Assembly (NCBI RefSeq): GCF_017874375.1
Contig: NZ_JAGGLK010000003.1
Coordinates: 372,001 to 436,000 of the forward strand
DNA length: 64,000 bases
Source of the DNA: Methanohalophilus levihalophilus
Lineage (GTDB): Archaea; Halobacteriota; Methanosarcinia; Methanosarcinales; Methanosarcinaceae
Reading direction: 5' to 3'
Position 1 is the first letter of the stretch. Each line of letters opens with the position of its first letter. Below are positions 9,130 to 18,246 of this stretch, in pieces. The translations under genes and the position numbers were made by a program. Below the pieces are notes generated by a model, which saw nothing but the letters and a program-made list of their open reading frames with translations, made no database searches and was not told the DNA's origin.

Positions 9130-9299
9130 CGATAAATTTCAATATATCATTAATTGTATTACATTATATTTGAATGTCAAGGATAGGAATGCGAAAAATC
9201 GGTTTACTCAATTAGACTTCAAAAATTGGCATTGTCTCAAATATTATTTTATTGTCAATACCAAAGTGTTTTTATTTATCCCGCCTATGAGTCAATACC
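9130..9299. promoter_or_regulatory. Divergent promoter region ubiB-like / thiI
   Basis: AT-rich intergenic stretch between two divergent genes. On the plus strand, a T-rich TATA-like element (about 9267-9276) lies some 25 bp before the thiI ATG, which has no ribosome binding site, so thiI is probably leaderless. On the minus strand, the AT-rich run near 9155-9170 could serve the ubiB-like gene. No ORF is convincing here. Confidence 0.4.
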
Positions 9300-10478
9300 A
9301 TGTTTAACACTGTGATTGTGAGATACGGGGAGCTTGCTCTCAAGAGTCCAGGCGTTCGGAAAAGGTTTGAACAGACTTTGGTTTCCAATATTGAAGCAAT
9401 GCTGGATCAGGAAAAAATTGAATATTCCGAGGTCCGTCGGGAATGGGGTCGTATTTTTGTAGAATCATCTGACTCGAATGCTGCTAAGGTTGTTGCGAAT
9501 GTATTTGGCATAGTCTCCACTTCTCCTGCAATCACAGTTGATGCAACTCTTGAGGCCTCAGCAACCACATGCGCAAAAGTTGCTGAAAACATGGTGCAGG
9601 ATGGAGAATCTTTTGCCATTCGTCCCCGTCGCTCGGGAAACCACGATTTCCGTTCATCGGATATTGGCATAAGTTGTGGCGATGCGGTTTATGAAAAACT
9701 TGATTCACAGGGCAAATCCATATCCGTAAACCTTACAGACCCAGATAAGGAAATTTTCGTTGAGATGCGCCAGTCCAAAGCTTATGTTTTCACTGAAATC
9801 GTAGACGGTGTAGGAGGTTTGCCTCTCGGAACACAGGGAAAAATGGTTGTTTTAATTTCCGGAGGAATTGATTCCCCGGTAGCTGCCTGGATGATGATGC
9901 GCAGGGGCGTTGAGATTATCCCGGTTTACGCAAACAATGCACCTTTTGCCAATGATGCAGGTAAAGAGAGAACAATGGATTGTGTTCGTGCATTGCAAAA
10001 ATGGGCACCTGGTCATCTAATGAAGTTCTATGAGGTTCCAAATGGTCCATATCTTGAAGCAGTTCGTGAAAAATGCAATGTCAAGAATACATGTATCATG
10101 TGCAAGCGCATGATGTACAGGCTTGGGTTTGAAGTAATGAATAAAGAGAAAGCTTCGGGAATTATTACCGGCTCTTCGCTGGGACAGGTGGCTTCCCAGA
10201 CTACGTACAACATGTACGCTGAAATCTATGGTCTCGGTTTCCCGATATACCACCCGCTTATTGGTCTGGACAAAACTGAAATCATGGATCTGGCGAAGAA
10301 AATCGGAACATATGAGATTTCCATAAGAAAAGCAGCAAGTTGTGGTGCTGTTCCTGTGCATCCTGAAGTTCGTGCACGTTACACAATCGGTGCAGAAGAA
10401 GATGAAAAACTCGATATTGATTCAATAGTAGCTGAATCAATGGCAGGTACAAAAATACACAGGCTGGTAGATAACTAA
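9300..10478 (+). CDS. thiI: tRNA 4-thiouridine synthetase
   Basis: Makes 4-thiouridine at position 8 of tRNA. The 392-residue protein has an N-terminal ferredoxin-like and THUMP region (about 1-165, starting MFNTVIVRYGELALKSPGVR). The PP-loop ATPase domain follows, with SGGIDSPVAAWMMMRRG near residues 184-200 that adenylylates U8. A CxxC pair (CIMCKRMMYRLGF) occurs near residue 265. No C-terminal rhodanese domain is present, as in methanogen ThiI, where sulfur delivery differs from bacteria. The target, a tRNA gene with U8, lies convergently 8 bp downstream. Confidence 0.95.
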   Translation: MFNTVIVRYGELALKSPGVRKRFEQTLVSNIEAMLDQEKIEYSEVRREWGRIFVESSDSNAAKVVANVFGIVSTSPAITVDATLEASATTCAKVAENMVQDGESFAIRPRRSGNHDFRSSDIGISCGDAVYEKLDSQGKSISVNLTDPDKEIFVEMRQSKAYVFTEIVDGVGGLPLGTQGKMVVLISGGIDSPVAAWMMMRRGVEIIPVYANNAPFANDAGKERTMDCVRALQKWAPGHLMKFYEVPNGPYLEAVREKCNVKNTCIMCKRMMYRLGFEVMNKEKASGIITGSSLGQVASQTTYNMYAEIYGLGFPIYHPLIGLDKTEIMDLAKKIGTYEISIRKAASCGAVPVHPEVRARYTIGAEEDEKLDIDSIVAESMAGTKIHRLVDN

Positions 10479-10486
10479 ATCCTCAG

Positions 10487-10558
10487 TGGACTTGGCGGGA
10501 TTTGAACCCGCGGCCTTTACGTTGCGAACGTAACGATCTTCCCCTGATCTACAAGCCC
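10487..10558 (-). tRNA. tRNA-Ala (anticodon CGC)
   Basis: A complete cloverleaf can be folded on the minus strand. The acceptor stem GGGCTTG pairs with CAAGTCC, the D stem is GATC/GATC, and the anticodon stem TTACG/CGTAA holds the loop TTCGCAA, so the anticodon is CGC. The T arm is GCGGG TTCAAAT CCCGC. The G3:U70 wobble pair, the alanine identity element, is present, and the discriminator is A73. CCA is not encoded and no intron is seen. Length 72. It starts 35 bp after the aEF-1beta stop codon on the same strand and lacks an obvious promoter of its own. Confidence 0.96.
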
Positions 10559-10593
10559 TGCAAAAATAAAGGAAAAAAAGATTTTTGAAGGCC

Positions 10594-10863
10594 TTAGACT
10601 GGCCTTCCGAGTTCAACGACCTGTAAGCTCTCAACACCATCAATGTTGTTGATAGCTTCCTCGACTGGTTCGGTACCACCTTCAAGGTCACCAACCAGAA
10701 TTACTACTTTGAGTGCTTTGAGTCCAAAGGCAACTGGTTCAATTTCTGATCCATAGAGTTCAGAGCCTTCTGGTAATACTTCTACAATCTTGGCCTTTAT
10801 TGCGTCGAGATCGGTATCAACACTTTCAGGCATAATCTTCATTGTTGCTGCAACTTCTCCCAT
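10594..10863 (-). CDS. ef1b: Elongation factor 1-beta (aEF-1beta)
   Basis: Guanine-nucleotide exchange factor for aEF-1alpha during translation. The 89-residue protein matches the archaeal C-terminal-domain-only form. It starts MGEVAATMKIMPESVDTDL, contains EPVAFGLKALKVVILVGD (the conserved FGLKAL segment) and ends VVELGRPV. GAGGT lies upstream of the ATG. It follows a 54-residue zinc-finger gene by 10 bp, an arrangement that recurs in many archaea, and a tRNA-Ala gene lies 35 bp downstream on the same strand. Confidence 0.96.
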   Translation of the reverse strand: MGEVAATMKIMPESVDTDLDAIKAKIVEVLPEGSELYGSEIEPVAFGLKALKVVILVGDLEGGTEPVEEAINNIDGVESLQVVELGRPV

Positions 10864-10873
10864 AATTCATACC

Positions 10874-11038
10874 TCAGGGTCCAACAAATCCACATTTAGG
10901 GCAAGTGTAAGGGTTACTCTGTTTTCTGCACTTAACGCATCTTCCAAGTTCGGATCCGCATGTTGGGCAGGGGAACCTTGCAAATCCTTCCTCTTTAAGG
11001 TTGATGCCACAAGAGGTACAACTTTCTACTTTATTCAT
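10874..11038 (-). CDS. 54-residue zinc-finger protein adjacent to aEF-1beta (HVO_2753-like)
   Basis: Read on the minus strand from the ATG at 11038 to the TGA at 10874. The peptide has four CxxC pairs: CTSC, CPTC, CVKC and CPKC, ending CGFVGP. This fits the conserved small archaeal zinc-finger family (DUF1610-like; HVO_2753 in Haloferax is the known member) that is typically encoded beside aEF-1beta. The region just upstream, GGAGACAGAGG, supplies the ribosome binding site. It is the first gene of a short unit zinc protein - aEF-1beta - tRNA-Ala. Its role is unknown, with a translation link inferred from context. Confidence 0.88.
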   Translation of the reverse strand: MNKVESCTSCGINLKEEGFARFPCPTCGSELGRCVKCRKQSNPYTCPKCGFVGP

Positions 11039-11120
11039 CCTCTGTCTCCTTTTTAACTTTTAACAATGATGTTAACAAACTGGTAAGTACGATGGTTTGA
11101 GTACATAATCAATATTGCAT

Positions 11121-11753
11121 TTAAATATTCCCCTTGATGAGGGTTCCAATAGTCTTTTTTTCTTGAATGTACTCAAGCAGCCGGTCTGGAATTTTTCCGT
11201 TTAAGACAAAGCAATCGAGCTTATGTTTTTCCAGGAATCCGGGGAATGCCAGATCCGCACATGTCTCACCCATGCTGGCAAGTCTGGTTGTATCTATCTC
11301 CTCAACAATTTGTTGATGAACCAATACGCCGTCAACATCAGTTACTTTAATGAATTCCGCCTTTTCCATTTCTGCAAAAAAAGCTGCAATGGTATCAGAC
11401 GTTATGTCCCATGAATGTGGCAGAGGATCATTTTCAACAAGTAATGAGTATGGGAGGAAAATGGCAATTTGATGTTTATTGTCTTCAAGAGCTGTTATTG
11501 TCGGGATTCCTGTTTTTCCGGCAAGGTAATATCCATATTGTTCCATTGCGAGAATTGCCATCCAATGACTCGAATCCAAATCCAGGTTAAATCTGTTATC
11601 CGCTTCCCGGATGAAGTTGGCAAAAATTCCCCCTCCCGGAATAAACACTATTTGTTTCCCAAATGAATTCCGATTGTCAGCGATATGTTCGATGAGCTGT
11701 GCAGCTTCTTTAATGAGGCTTCCGCCGATTTTGATTACGGCCTTTTTGCTCAT
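11121..11753 (-). CDS. mfnE: MfnE: 5-(aminomethyl)-3-furanmethanol phosphate kinase
   Basis: Methanofuran biosynthesis: phosphorylates F1-P to F1-PP with ATP. The 210-residue protein has the amino acid kinase fold. The phosphate-binding motif KIGGSLI is near residues 7-13, a second glycine loop PGGGIFANFIREAD near 39-52, and the acidic ATP site region VTDVDGVLV near 137-145. It overlaps mfnF by four bases (ATGA) and belongs to the mfnD-mfnF-mfnE operon, which supports MfnE over other amino acid kinases. Confidence 0.88.
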   Translation of the reverse strand: MSKKAVIKIGGSLIKEAAQLIEHIADNRNSFGKQIVFIPGGGIFANFIREADNRFNLDLDSSHWMAILAMEQYGYYLAGKTGIPTITALEDNKHQIAIFLPYSLLVENDPLPHSWDITSDTIAAFFAEMEKAEFIKVTDVDGVLVHQQIVEEIDTTRLASMGETCADLAFPGFLEKHKLDCFVLNGKIPDRLLEYIQEKKTIGTLIKGNI

Positions 11754-12730
11754 TCAGCTTCCAGCTCCATCTCAAGCAGTTTTGCGACCGCATAAGCGGG
11801 GAATACTTTTGAAATCTCTTTTCCCCAGCGCTGGGCTATGGAGAAACATTCTCTTTCCATGAGCTCGCATGCCTCAGCTATCAGGAATTCTCCAAGTCCT
11901 GCACAGACCACTGTGTCAAGATGGTGATGCCTTGCAACCTCCCGGATTCCGTTTTGGATTTCCTGGATCTGCTTCTCCTTAATTGCAAGAGCTATTTGTT
12001 CAACATCTTCTGATGAAATATCTTTTAGGTCTGCACATACCACCCTTGCCAAGCGGCGTGAAGCTTCTTCAATGCTTTTTCCTTCACCATCAGCGGTTTC
12101 TGCTGTGTAGGTTTTTTCTTCAATATTCCCAAGTACAAGGTAGGCATCCGCAGTAGTTGCAAACAGTTCCGAGGAAACACGACAACTGCCTATGCTAATA
12201 TCTACCCTGTCAAGAACCGCTGCAGCATTAGTTCGCAGGATGCCCTCGTATAGCAGTTCGCCATTAGCCAGTCTTTCAGTATCTGTTGTGTGGGCAACAG
12301 GTTTTCCTTTCTTAATAGGAATAATATCGCAGGTTGTGCTTCCCATGTCCACGAAAATTGCATCGCCGACTTCCTTGCCGATTAGTTTTGCAGATGCGAC
12401 CCAGTTAGCAGCTGCAAGGTCACGTGGGTTTGGTACTTCCCGGCTGAAATTTCCGGAAACTCCCATGTATTGTATGTCTCCGTCAAAGTTATTTTCCACT
12501 GCATCTACGATTCCTTTAACTCCGGCTTCCTTGTCTTCGTAACAATCTGCGAGTTCCCCTGTCATAACAACAGCAATCCTGTCGGGTTTTTGGGTTTCTG
12601 CTATTGTCCGCAGGACTTCCGGTAATGATGTTTCTTTCCAGAGGGGCACATAATGCAAATCAACAAATTTTCCATCGGAAGATGCTACTTTTGTATTTGC
12701 TCCCCCAATGTCAATTCCAATTATTTTCAT
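11750..12730 (-). CDS. mfnF: MfnF: methanofuran core condensation enzyme (hydantoinase/oxoprolinase-fold)
   Basis: In Methanocaldococcus, MfnF couples F1-PP with gamma-glutamyltyramine to form the methanofuran core; the family was earlier called H4MPT-linked C1 transfer pathway protein. The 326-residue protein has an actin-like ATPase fold, with IGIDIGGANTKVA at residues 4-16 and a second phosphate motif IFVDMGSTTCDIIPI near 145-159. The third, CAGLGEFLIAEA, is near 273-284. Four-base overlaps on both sides (with mfnD and mfnE) indicate translational coupling. Confidence 0.88.
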   Translation of the reverse strand: MKIIGIDIGGANTKVASSDGKFVDLHYVPLWKETSLPEVLRTIAETQKPDRIAVVMTGELADCYEDKEAGVKGIVDAVENNFDGDIQYMGVSGNFSREVPNPRDLAAANWVASAKLIGKEVGDAIFVDMGSTTCDIIPIKKGKPVAHTTDTERLANGELLYEGILRTNAAAVLDRVDISIGSCRVSSELFATTADAYLVLGNIEEKTYTAETADGEGKSIEEASRRLARVVCADLKDISSEDVEQIALAIKEKQIQEIQNGIREVARHHHLDTVVCAGLGEFLIAEACELMERECFSIAQRWGKEISKVFPAYAVAKLLEMELEAE

Positions 12731-13653
12731 TTCAGATCCTCTTTTGTGAAAGCTACAGTTCCCTCCACTGCTACTGTCTCCGGCAAATTATTATCCGCTG
12801 CAAGTAGCAGGAGTTCTGCAATTTCAGTTTTTAAAATTTGGGTAATTCCGACCAGGGAGGTTGTAGGTCGGGGATTGATATCAATAACATAGGGTTTTTC
12901 CGCAAGCACAATGTCTATTCCGGTATATCCGCGGCAGCCCAGTGTCCTGGCGGCTTCAATGGCCGCATTGATGACTTCGCCGGAACGTTTTGTTTCGTAT
13001 GGGGTAACACTTCCCCTGTAATCAATAGTTATGTTGTCTTTTTGATTCCCTGTTTCAATGATCTGTTTGTTTATTGTTATTGGAAGAATTGAGTCAGAGC
13101 AAACAAGACTCACGCTGAGGTGCTCCCCATCTATGTATTCAGTTGCAATATGCCCTTCTTTGAGATATTCCCTACCACTGGCAATCACAGTGTCTTCGGA
13201 AGCACACCCGTACCTTGGTTTTACAACGTATCTGGCTTTCGCATCCATCTCACTTTGCCTGGAAACAGTTTTTGGTGAAGGAATGCCGTTTTTCTCAAGT
13301 ATCCGGCTGCATTCAAGCTTGTCAGCGCATTTTCTTATGGAATCAGGGATTGATCCAAGGTTGACCGTATTCTTTTCTACAATTCCGGTAAGGTCGGCCA
13401 GAATGTCATCCGGGGCAATGACAAGTGCAGCATCACACTGGCTTGATAATTTATCCAGTGATTCCTCAAGCTTTCCTTGCTCACAGGAACTCATTTTTCC
13501 ACAGCCAATCGGGATATCTGCAGATGTGTAAATTACTTCATGGCCCTCATTTTCAAAAGAAGATGCAAGGCATTTGAGCATGGATTTCCCTTCTATGAGG
13601 TAGGTTCCACCCATACCGACGCTGGTTGCATATTCTGAAATGAGAATTTTCAT
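12727..13653 (-). CDS. mfnD: MfnD: tyramine--L-glutamate ligase (ATP-grasp)
   Basis: Forms gamma-glutamyltyramine, an early methanofuran precursor, from tyramine and glutamate with ATP. The 308-residue protein shows an ATP-grasp fold: a lid/phosphate strand in RYVVKPRYGCASEDT near 146-160 and the Mg2+-binding end motif GIDIVLAEKPYVIDINPRPTTS near 236-257 containing DINPR. It is the first gene of mfnD-mfnF-mfnE and overlaps mfnF by four bases. mfnA (tyrosine decarboxylase), mfnB and mfnC are not in this window. Confidence 0.87.
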   Translation of the reverse strand: MKILISEYATSVGMGGTYLIEGKSMLKCLASSFENEGHEVIYTSADIPIGCGKMSSCEQGKLEESLDKLSSQCDAALVIAPDDILADLTGIVEKNTVNLGSIPDSIRKCADKLECSRILEKNGIPSPKTVSRQSEMDAKARYVVKPRYGCASEDTVIASGREYLKEGHIATEYIDGEHLSVSLVCSDSILPITINKQIIETGNQKDNITIDYRGSVTPYETKRSGEVINAAIEAARTLGCRGYTGIDIVLAEKPYVIDINPRPTTSLVGITQILKTEIAELLLLAADNNLPETVAVEGTVAFTKEDLK

Positions 13654-13702
13654 GTATGATTAGATTCCGTCATCAGATATATGGGTTATTCGCTTTTGAT
13701 AA

Positions 13703-13718
13703 GGAATATAATATATAC
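13703..13718 (+). promoter_or_regulatory. TATA box of the gene at 13753
   Basis: The run AATATAATATATAC is a good archaeal TATA box. With a usual 25-base spacing, transcription would begin near 13740, which excludes the upstream ATG at 13681 as the start and supports 13753. Confidence 0.6.
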
Positions 13719-13752
13719 TATCAGTACAAACTCTATCTCGAGAGGGATGGAT

Positions 13753-14160
13753 ATGGAAGTATCAGATAACCCATTTTTTCAGGCATTAGGTGTATCCTTT
13801 GCTCTGGCCATTTTTATGATCGGAATGGCAATGGGAATTATGCAAATGGCTTCTACAAAAGCCAGTCCGATTCCAATAGCTGTGATACTGCTCATTTTTG
13901 CAGTAATTTTCATTATCGGATCAGTGTTCTTTGAGAGAAGGGGTGCTGATCAGATTGGCTCTCTTGCAGGAGGTGGATTTATATCTATGATAGCAACCTT
14001 TGCATTGCTTTCCTTTTTTGGCGGTATAAGTTTTGCCTTTACTGATGCTTTTCTTTCACTGGGTTGGGAAAAGCTTGTGTCTGCCCTTGCGGTTTGTATG
14101 ATTGCCAGTATGCTGATTGTCAAATTCCTGTCTTATCAGGCTGATTCTAGCTATCAGTAA
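13753..14160 (+). CDS. Four-helix membrane protein of unknown function
   Basis: A 135-residue integral membrane protein with four hydrophobic segments (approximately residues 8-28, 36-54, 67-90 and 103-125). The second is followed by the basic/acidic loop FERRGADQIGS. I do not recognise a family. The frame is open upstream to 13681, but the TATA box lies inside that extension and GAGAGG is seven bases before the ATG at 13753. It sits 90 bp before grpE on the same strand, but grpE has its own promoter. Confidence 0.65.
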   Translation: MEVSDNPFFQALGVSFALAIFMIGMAMGIMQMASTKASPIPIAVILLIFAVIFIIGSVFFERRGADQIGSLAGGGFISMIATFALLSFFGGISFAFTDAFLSLGWEKLVSALAVCMIASMLIVKFLSYQADSSYQ

Positions 14161-14171
14161 ACTCTAAAAAA

Positions 14172-14188
14172 GCGAAAGCTTTTTATAG
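14172..14188 (+). promoter_or_regulatory. Promoter of grpE-dnaK-dnaJ
   Basis: A purine-rich BRE-like CGAAA followed by GCTTTTTATAG forms a TATA element about 65-70 bp before the grpE ATG. A transcription start near 14210 would give a leader of about 40 bases. Confidence 0.5.
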
Positions 14189-14249
14189 AAGTACTTTCAA
14201 TCAAAAAGCCTGTGTTACTACTTATCTGAGCTTGCGGAGATATTCGTAA

Positions 14250-14810
14250 ATGGCAGGCAAATCCAAAGGAAAGAAACAAACCAGTGATTCAAAAAAGTCT
14301 TCAGACTCATCTGTGAAGGATGAACTTGAAGATACCAAAGCTCTTCTTGAAGAGAAAGACGCTGAGGTTTTAGAATTAAAGGAGCAAGTCCTGCGCCAGA
14401 AAGCTGAATTTGACAATTTCAGAAAGCGAAGCAGAAAAGAAATGGAAGATTTCAGGAAGTTTGCTGTTGAAAACATAATGTTTGATCTTCTGGAAGTCTG
14501 CGATAACTTTGAAAGGGCGCTATTCTCTTTCAGGGATGCTGAAGATGTCAAGTCCGTTGTTAATGGCGTGGAAATGGTATACAAACAGCTCATTTCCATT
14601 CTTGAGAAGGAAGGTTTGAAGAGAATTGAGTGTGAAGGGAAAGATTTCGATCCTCATTTACATGAAGCAACACATCATGTGGAAAGTGACCAACATCCTG
14701 ACAATATGGTTGTAGAGGTCTGCCGCACCGGATATGAGTTTAACTCCAAGGTGATTCGGCCAGCCATGGTGACTGTTGTCAGGAATCCTTCTGAACAGGA
14801 TAAATCTTAA
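14250..14810 (+). CDS. grpE: GrpE, nucleotide exchange factor for DnaK
   Basis: Releases ADP from DnaK in the bacterial-type chaperone cycle. The 186-residue protein has a lysine/serine-rich tail and a long coiled coil (about 25-90, with LEEKDAEVLELKEQVLRQK). The conserved C-terminal beta domain follows (LEKEGLKRIECEGKDFDPHL, then EVCRTGYEFNSKVIRPAMV). It is the first gene of the grpE-dnaK-dnaJ heat-shock cluster, which Methanosarcinales are thought to have acquired from bacteria. Confidence 0.96.
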   Translation: MAGKSKGKKQTSDSKKSSDSSVKDELEDTKALLEEKDAEVLELKEQVLRQKAEFDNFRKRSRKEMEDFRKFAVENIMFDLLEVCDNFERALFSFRDAEDVKSVVNGVEMVYKQLISILEKEGLKRIECEGKDFDPHLHEATHHVESDQHPDNMVVEVCRTGYEFNSKVIRPAMVTVVRNPSEQDKS

Positions 14811-14899
14811 GGAATAATTCCTTCCGGGAATGAGACGAAAGACATAACAGATAACAAATATCAATAATCAAATTAACATTTTTCAGAGAGGTAATTAAT

Positions 14900-16762
14900 A
14901 TGGGTAAAATACTTGGAATTGATTTGGGAACTACAAATTCATGTATGGCAGTAATTGAAGGTGGGGAACCTACTGTTATTCCAAATGCTGAAGGGGGCAG
15001 AACTACTCCTTCCGTTGTAGGTTTTTCCAAGAAAGGGGAAAAGCTGGTTGGTCAGCTAGCAAAGAGGCAGCTGATCGCTAATCCGGACAACACAGTAAGC
15101 TCCATCAAACGTCATATTGGTGAGGGTGATTACAAAGTAAAAATGCATGAGAAGGATTACACTCCTCAGGAAGTCTCCGCAATGATCCTCAGGAAACTGA
15201 AGGACGATGCCGAAAGCTATCTGGGTGAGACAATCACTCAGGCTGTCATCACTGTTCCTGCATACTTTAACGACTCCCAGAGGCAGGCTACCAAGGACGC
15301 AGGTAAGATTGCAGGTCTTGAAGTCCTTCGTATTATCAACGAACCGACTGCAGCATCCCTTGCATATGGTCTTGATAAGGAGCATGGGGAACATAAAATA
15401 CTTGTTTATGATCTGGGTGGCGGAACCTTTGATGTATCCATACTTGAGCTTGGAGATGGTGTATTTGAAGTTCTTTCAACAAGCGGTGACACACACCTTG
15501 GAGGAGATGACTTTGACAACAGACTTGTCGAACATATCGTGAGCGAATTCAAGAAAGAGGAAGGCATTGATCTTTCAAAAGACAAAGCTTCATTGCAGCG
15601 TCTGAAAGATGCCGCAGAGAAAGCCAAGATTGAGCTTTCCGGTGTAGGTACCACTAATGTGAACCTTCCATTCGTTACCGCTGATGCAAACGGTCAGCCT
15701 AAACACATTGATCTCGATATCACTAGAGCCCAGTTTGAAAATATGACTTCTGATCTCATTGACAAGACAATTGCATCTATGAAACAGGCACTTAACGATG
15801 CAAAGTTGAGTCCTGCTGACATTGAGAAAGTTCTACTTATTGGCGGTTCCACAAGGATGCCAATTGTCCTTAAGACTGTGAAAGAAGTTATCGGGAAAGA
15901 CCCATACAAGAATATCAATCCGGATGAAGCAGTCGCTGTCGGTGCTGCTATTCAGGGTGGTGTCCTTGGAGGCGAAGTCCATGATGTATTGCTTCTGGAT
16001 GTAACTCCATTGACTCTTGGTATTGAGACGCTTGGAGGTGTTGCAACCCCGCTTATTGAGCGTAACACTACAATTCCAACGAAGAAAAGCCAGATTTTCT
16101 CAACTGCGGCTGACAGCCAGACTTCCGTGGAAATCCATATTCTTCAGGGTGAGCGTGGTATTGCGACTGCAAACAAGACTTTGGGTCGCTTTATCCTCGA
16201 TGGTATACCACCTGCACCACGCGGAATGCCACAGATCGAAGTTACATTTGATATCGATTCCAATGGTATCCTCAATGTAAATGCAAAGGACCTTGGAACC
16301 GGTAAGGAGCAATCCATTACAATCCAGAAACCAGGCGGTCTCTCCGATGAAGAGATTGACCAGATGGTCAAAGATGCGGAAGCTCACGCAGAAGAAGACA
16401 AGGCTAAGAAAGAGGAAGTTGATATACGCAACAACGCTGAATCTCTTGTAAGCTCTTCCGAGAAAGTTCTCAAGGAAGCAGGCGACGTTGCAACCGAGGA
16501 GCAGAAATCCAAGGTTGAATCTACTTCCGCAGAACTCAAGACTGCTCTTGAAGGCTCTGATCTGGAAGACATAAAAACCAAAACCGAAGCTCTTCAGGAA
16601 GCATTGTATGCAGTTTCAGCGGCTATGTACCAGAAAGCACAACAGGAAGCTGAAGCAGCACAGGCATCCGAGTCCGGTCAATCCGAATCTGCGGAAGGAG
16701 CTGCCGACACAGATGAAACTGTAGTTGATGCAGACTTTGAAGAAGTAGACGATGAGAAGTAA
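14900..16762 (+). CDS. dnaK: DnaK (Hsp70) chaperone
   Basis: ATP-driven protein folding chaperone, 620 residues. The ATPase domain opens [21 protein letters not shown], with phosphate loops [15 protein letters not shown] near 173-187 and [11 protein letters not shown] near 313-323. The linker [15 protein letters not shown] is near 362-376 and the substrate-binding domain follows. The tail is acidic and alanine-rich, ending EEVDDEK. GAGAGGT lies before the ATG. The intergenic space to dnaJ contains a perfect inverted repeat. Confidence 0.97.
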   Translation: MGKILGIDLGTTNSCMAVIEGGEPTVIPNAEGGRTTPSVVGFSKKGEKLVGQLAKRQLIANPDNTVSSIKRHIGEGDYKVKMHEKDYTPQEVSAMILRKLKDDAESYLGETITQAVITVPAYFNDSQRQATKDAGKIAGLEVLRIINEPTAASLAYGLDKEHGEHKILVYDLGGGTFDVSILELGDGVFEVLSTSGDTHLGGDDFDNRLVEHIVSEFKKEEGIDLSKDKASLQRLKDAAEKAKIELSGVGTTNVNLPFVTADANGQPKHIDLDITRAQFENMTSDLIDKTIASMKQALNDAKLSPADIEKVLLIGGSTRMPIVLKTVKEVIGKDPYKNINPDEAVAVGAAIQGGVLGGEVHDVLLLDVTPLTLGIETLGGVATPLIERNTTIPTKKSQIFSTAADSQTSVEIHILQGERGIATANKTLGRFILDGIPPAPRGMPQIEVTFDIDSNGILNVNAKDLGTGKEQSITIQKPGGLSDEEIDQMVKDAEAHAEEDKAKKEEVDIRNNAESLVSSSEKVLKEAGDVATEEQKSKVESTSAELKTALEGSDLEDIKTKTEALQEALYAVSAAMYQKAQQEAEAAQASESGQSESAEGAADTDETVVDADFEEVDDEK

Positions 16763-16764
16763 TT

Positions 16765-16790
16765 TTACAGGGAACTTTTTATCCCTGTAA
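16765..16790 (+). promoter_or_regulatory. Hairpin between dnaK and dnaJ
   Basis: TTACAGGGA (16765-16773) and TCCCTGTAA (16782-16790) form a perfect nine-base stem with loop ACTTTTTA. The element TTTTTATCCCTGT is then repeated at about 16798-16810. This could be a partial terminator or an RNA processing/stability element that lowers dnaJ relative to dnaK. Confidence 0.55.
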
Positions 16791-16825
16791 TTCCTTATTT
16801 TTATCCCTGTTTGAGGTAAACCGCT

Positions 16826-18031
16826 ATGTCTACGCAAAGGGACTACTATGAAATCCTTGGTGTTCAAAAAGACGCTTCGGAATCAGAGATCAAGAAAGCT
16901 TACCGTAAGCTTGCGATGACTCACCATCCTGATAAGAGTAAAGAACCCGACGCTGAGGAGAAATTCAAGGAAATCTCTGAAGCGTATGCTGTACTTTCAG
17001 ATAAGGAAAAGAGGGCGCAGTATGATCAGTTTGGTCATGCTGGTATTGACAGCCGCTATTCTACTGAGGACATTTTCAGGAATGCTGATTTCGGTGGATT
17101 TGAGGATATCCTTGAGCACATCTTTGGCGGAGGATTTGGCGGATTCGGTGGTTTCGGAGGATTTGGAAGCCAAAGAAGTTCACGTCGCGGGCCCATGAGG
17201 GGTTCGGATCTTCGTTACGATCTTGAGATTACCCTTGAACAGGCGGCTTTCGGCGACAGTGTTCCTATTCAGGTTCCACGTGCTAAAAACTGTGAGTCAT
17301 GTGAAGGAACCGGTGCAAAAGCTGGAACATCTGCAGTTACCTGTTCCAAATGTGGTGGAAGCGGTCAGATGACCCATGCCAGAAATACGCCATTTGGCCG
17401 TTTTATGACTACCACTACCTGTGATCAGTGTCATGGGACGGGAAAGGTTATTGAATCCCCATGTCCGGAGTGCCATGGTTCAGGGAAAGTAAGGAAAACC
17501 AAGAAGATTGCAGTTAAAATCCCCAAAGGCGCTGATACCGGCCTGAGGCTGAAAGTTACCGGTGAGGGTGAAGATGGCGATCCCGGTGCCCCTTCAGGGG
17601 ATCTTTATGTTGTATTGCATGTGAGACCCCATGAGATGTTTGACAGGGTCGGAGATGACATTATCCTTGAACAATCCATTAGCTTTGGTCAGGCCGCTCT
17701 TGGTGGAAGCGTGAAGGTTCCAACACTTCATGGCGAAGTGAAAATGAATATTAAGGAAGGAACTCAGACGCATTCCGTCCTCAGGCTGAAAGGAAAAGGT
17801 ATGCCACATCTTCATGGTCACGGGCAGGGCGACCAGCTTGTGAAAGTCATTGTGGAAACTCCTGCCAAACTTACAAAAGAGCAGAAAAAAGCCCTTATGG
17901 AATTCGATAAGTTAAGTGGCGGTAATGCCGGTAACAACAAAGGGGGAGGCGTTTTTGACAAAGTAAAAGATGCCTTTGATTCTTTGCTAGCTGATGATGA
18001 AAGTCCGAAATCCAATCCTCATACTGAATAA
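16826..18031 (+). CDS. dnaJ: DnaJ (Hsp40) co-chaperone
   Basis: Stimulates DnaK ATPase and delivers substrates. The 401-residue protein has a complete type I layout. The J domain contains the HPD motif (THHPDKSKE, near residue 33) and is followed by a Gly/Phe-rich stretch (about 86-115). Four zinc repeats come next: [24 protein letters not shown] and CPECHGSG. The C-terminal substrate-binding domains follow. GAGGT lies before the ATG. It is last in the cluster and is followed by a terminator-like hairpin. Confidence 0.97.
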   Translation: MSTQRDYYEILGVQKDASESEIKKAYRKLAMTHHPDKSKEPDAEEKFKEISEAYAVLSDKEKRAQYDQFGHAGIDSRYSTEDIFRNADFGGFEDILEHIFGGGFGGFGGFGGFGSQRSSRRGPMRGSDLRYDLEITLEQAAFGDSVPIQVPRAKNCESCEGTGAKAGTSAVTCSKCGGSGQMTHARNTPFGRFMTTTTCDQCHGTGKVIESPCPECHGSGKVRKTKKIAVKIPKGADTGLRLKVTGEGEDGDPGAPSGDLYVVLHVRPHEMFDRVGDDIILEQSISFGQAALGGSVKVPTLHGEVKMNIKEGTQTHSVLRLKGKGMPHLHGHGQGDQLVKVIVETPAKLTKEQKKALMEFDKLSGGNAGNNKGGGVFDKVKDAFDSLLADDESPKSNPHTE

Positions 18032-18052
18032 TCTGCCGTTTCTATTTGATGT

Positions 18053-18074
18053 GGGGTAAGAGTCGTTCTTCCCC
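18053..18074 (+). terminator. Terminator-like hairpin after dnaJ
   Basis: GGGG-T-AAGA pairs with TCTT-CCCC around the loop GTCGT with a single bulge, followed by an AT-rich run (TTAGAATTTTTAG). It ends the chaperone cluster. Confidence 0.5.
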
Positions 18075-18246
18075 TTAGAATTTTTAGGCTTTGTTCCATC
18101 TAGTCTTTTTTCTTCTGGATTTTCTTTGTGTGGCAATATCCCCAAATATCATGAATAATCGTTATCTGCCTGCTTTCCTACGGTAAACTTTAACAATAGT
18201 GTTTGTATTATCCTCGTGAGTCCAAAGACTGGATTGAGGAATTTTT

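Noticed and set aside
13681-13752. Upstream start at 13681 for the four-helix membrane protein
   Set aside because: A TATA box lies inside this extension, so it is probably not transcribed.
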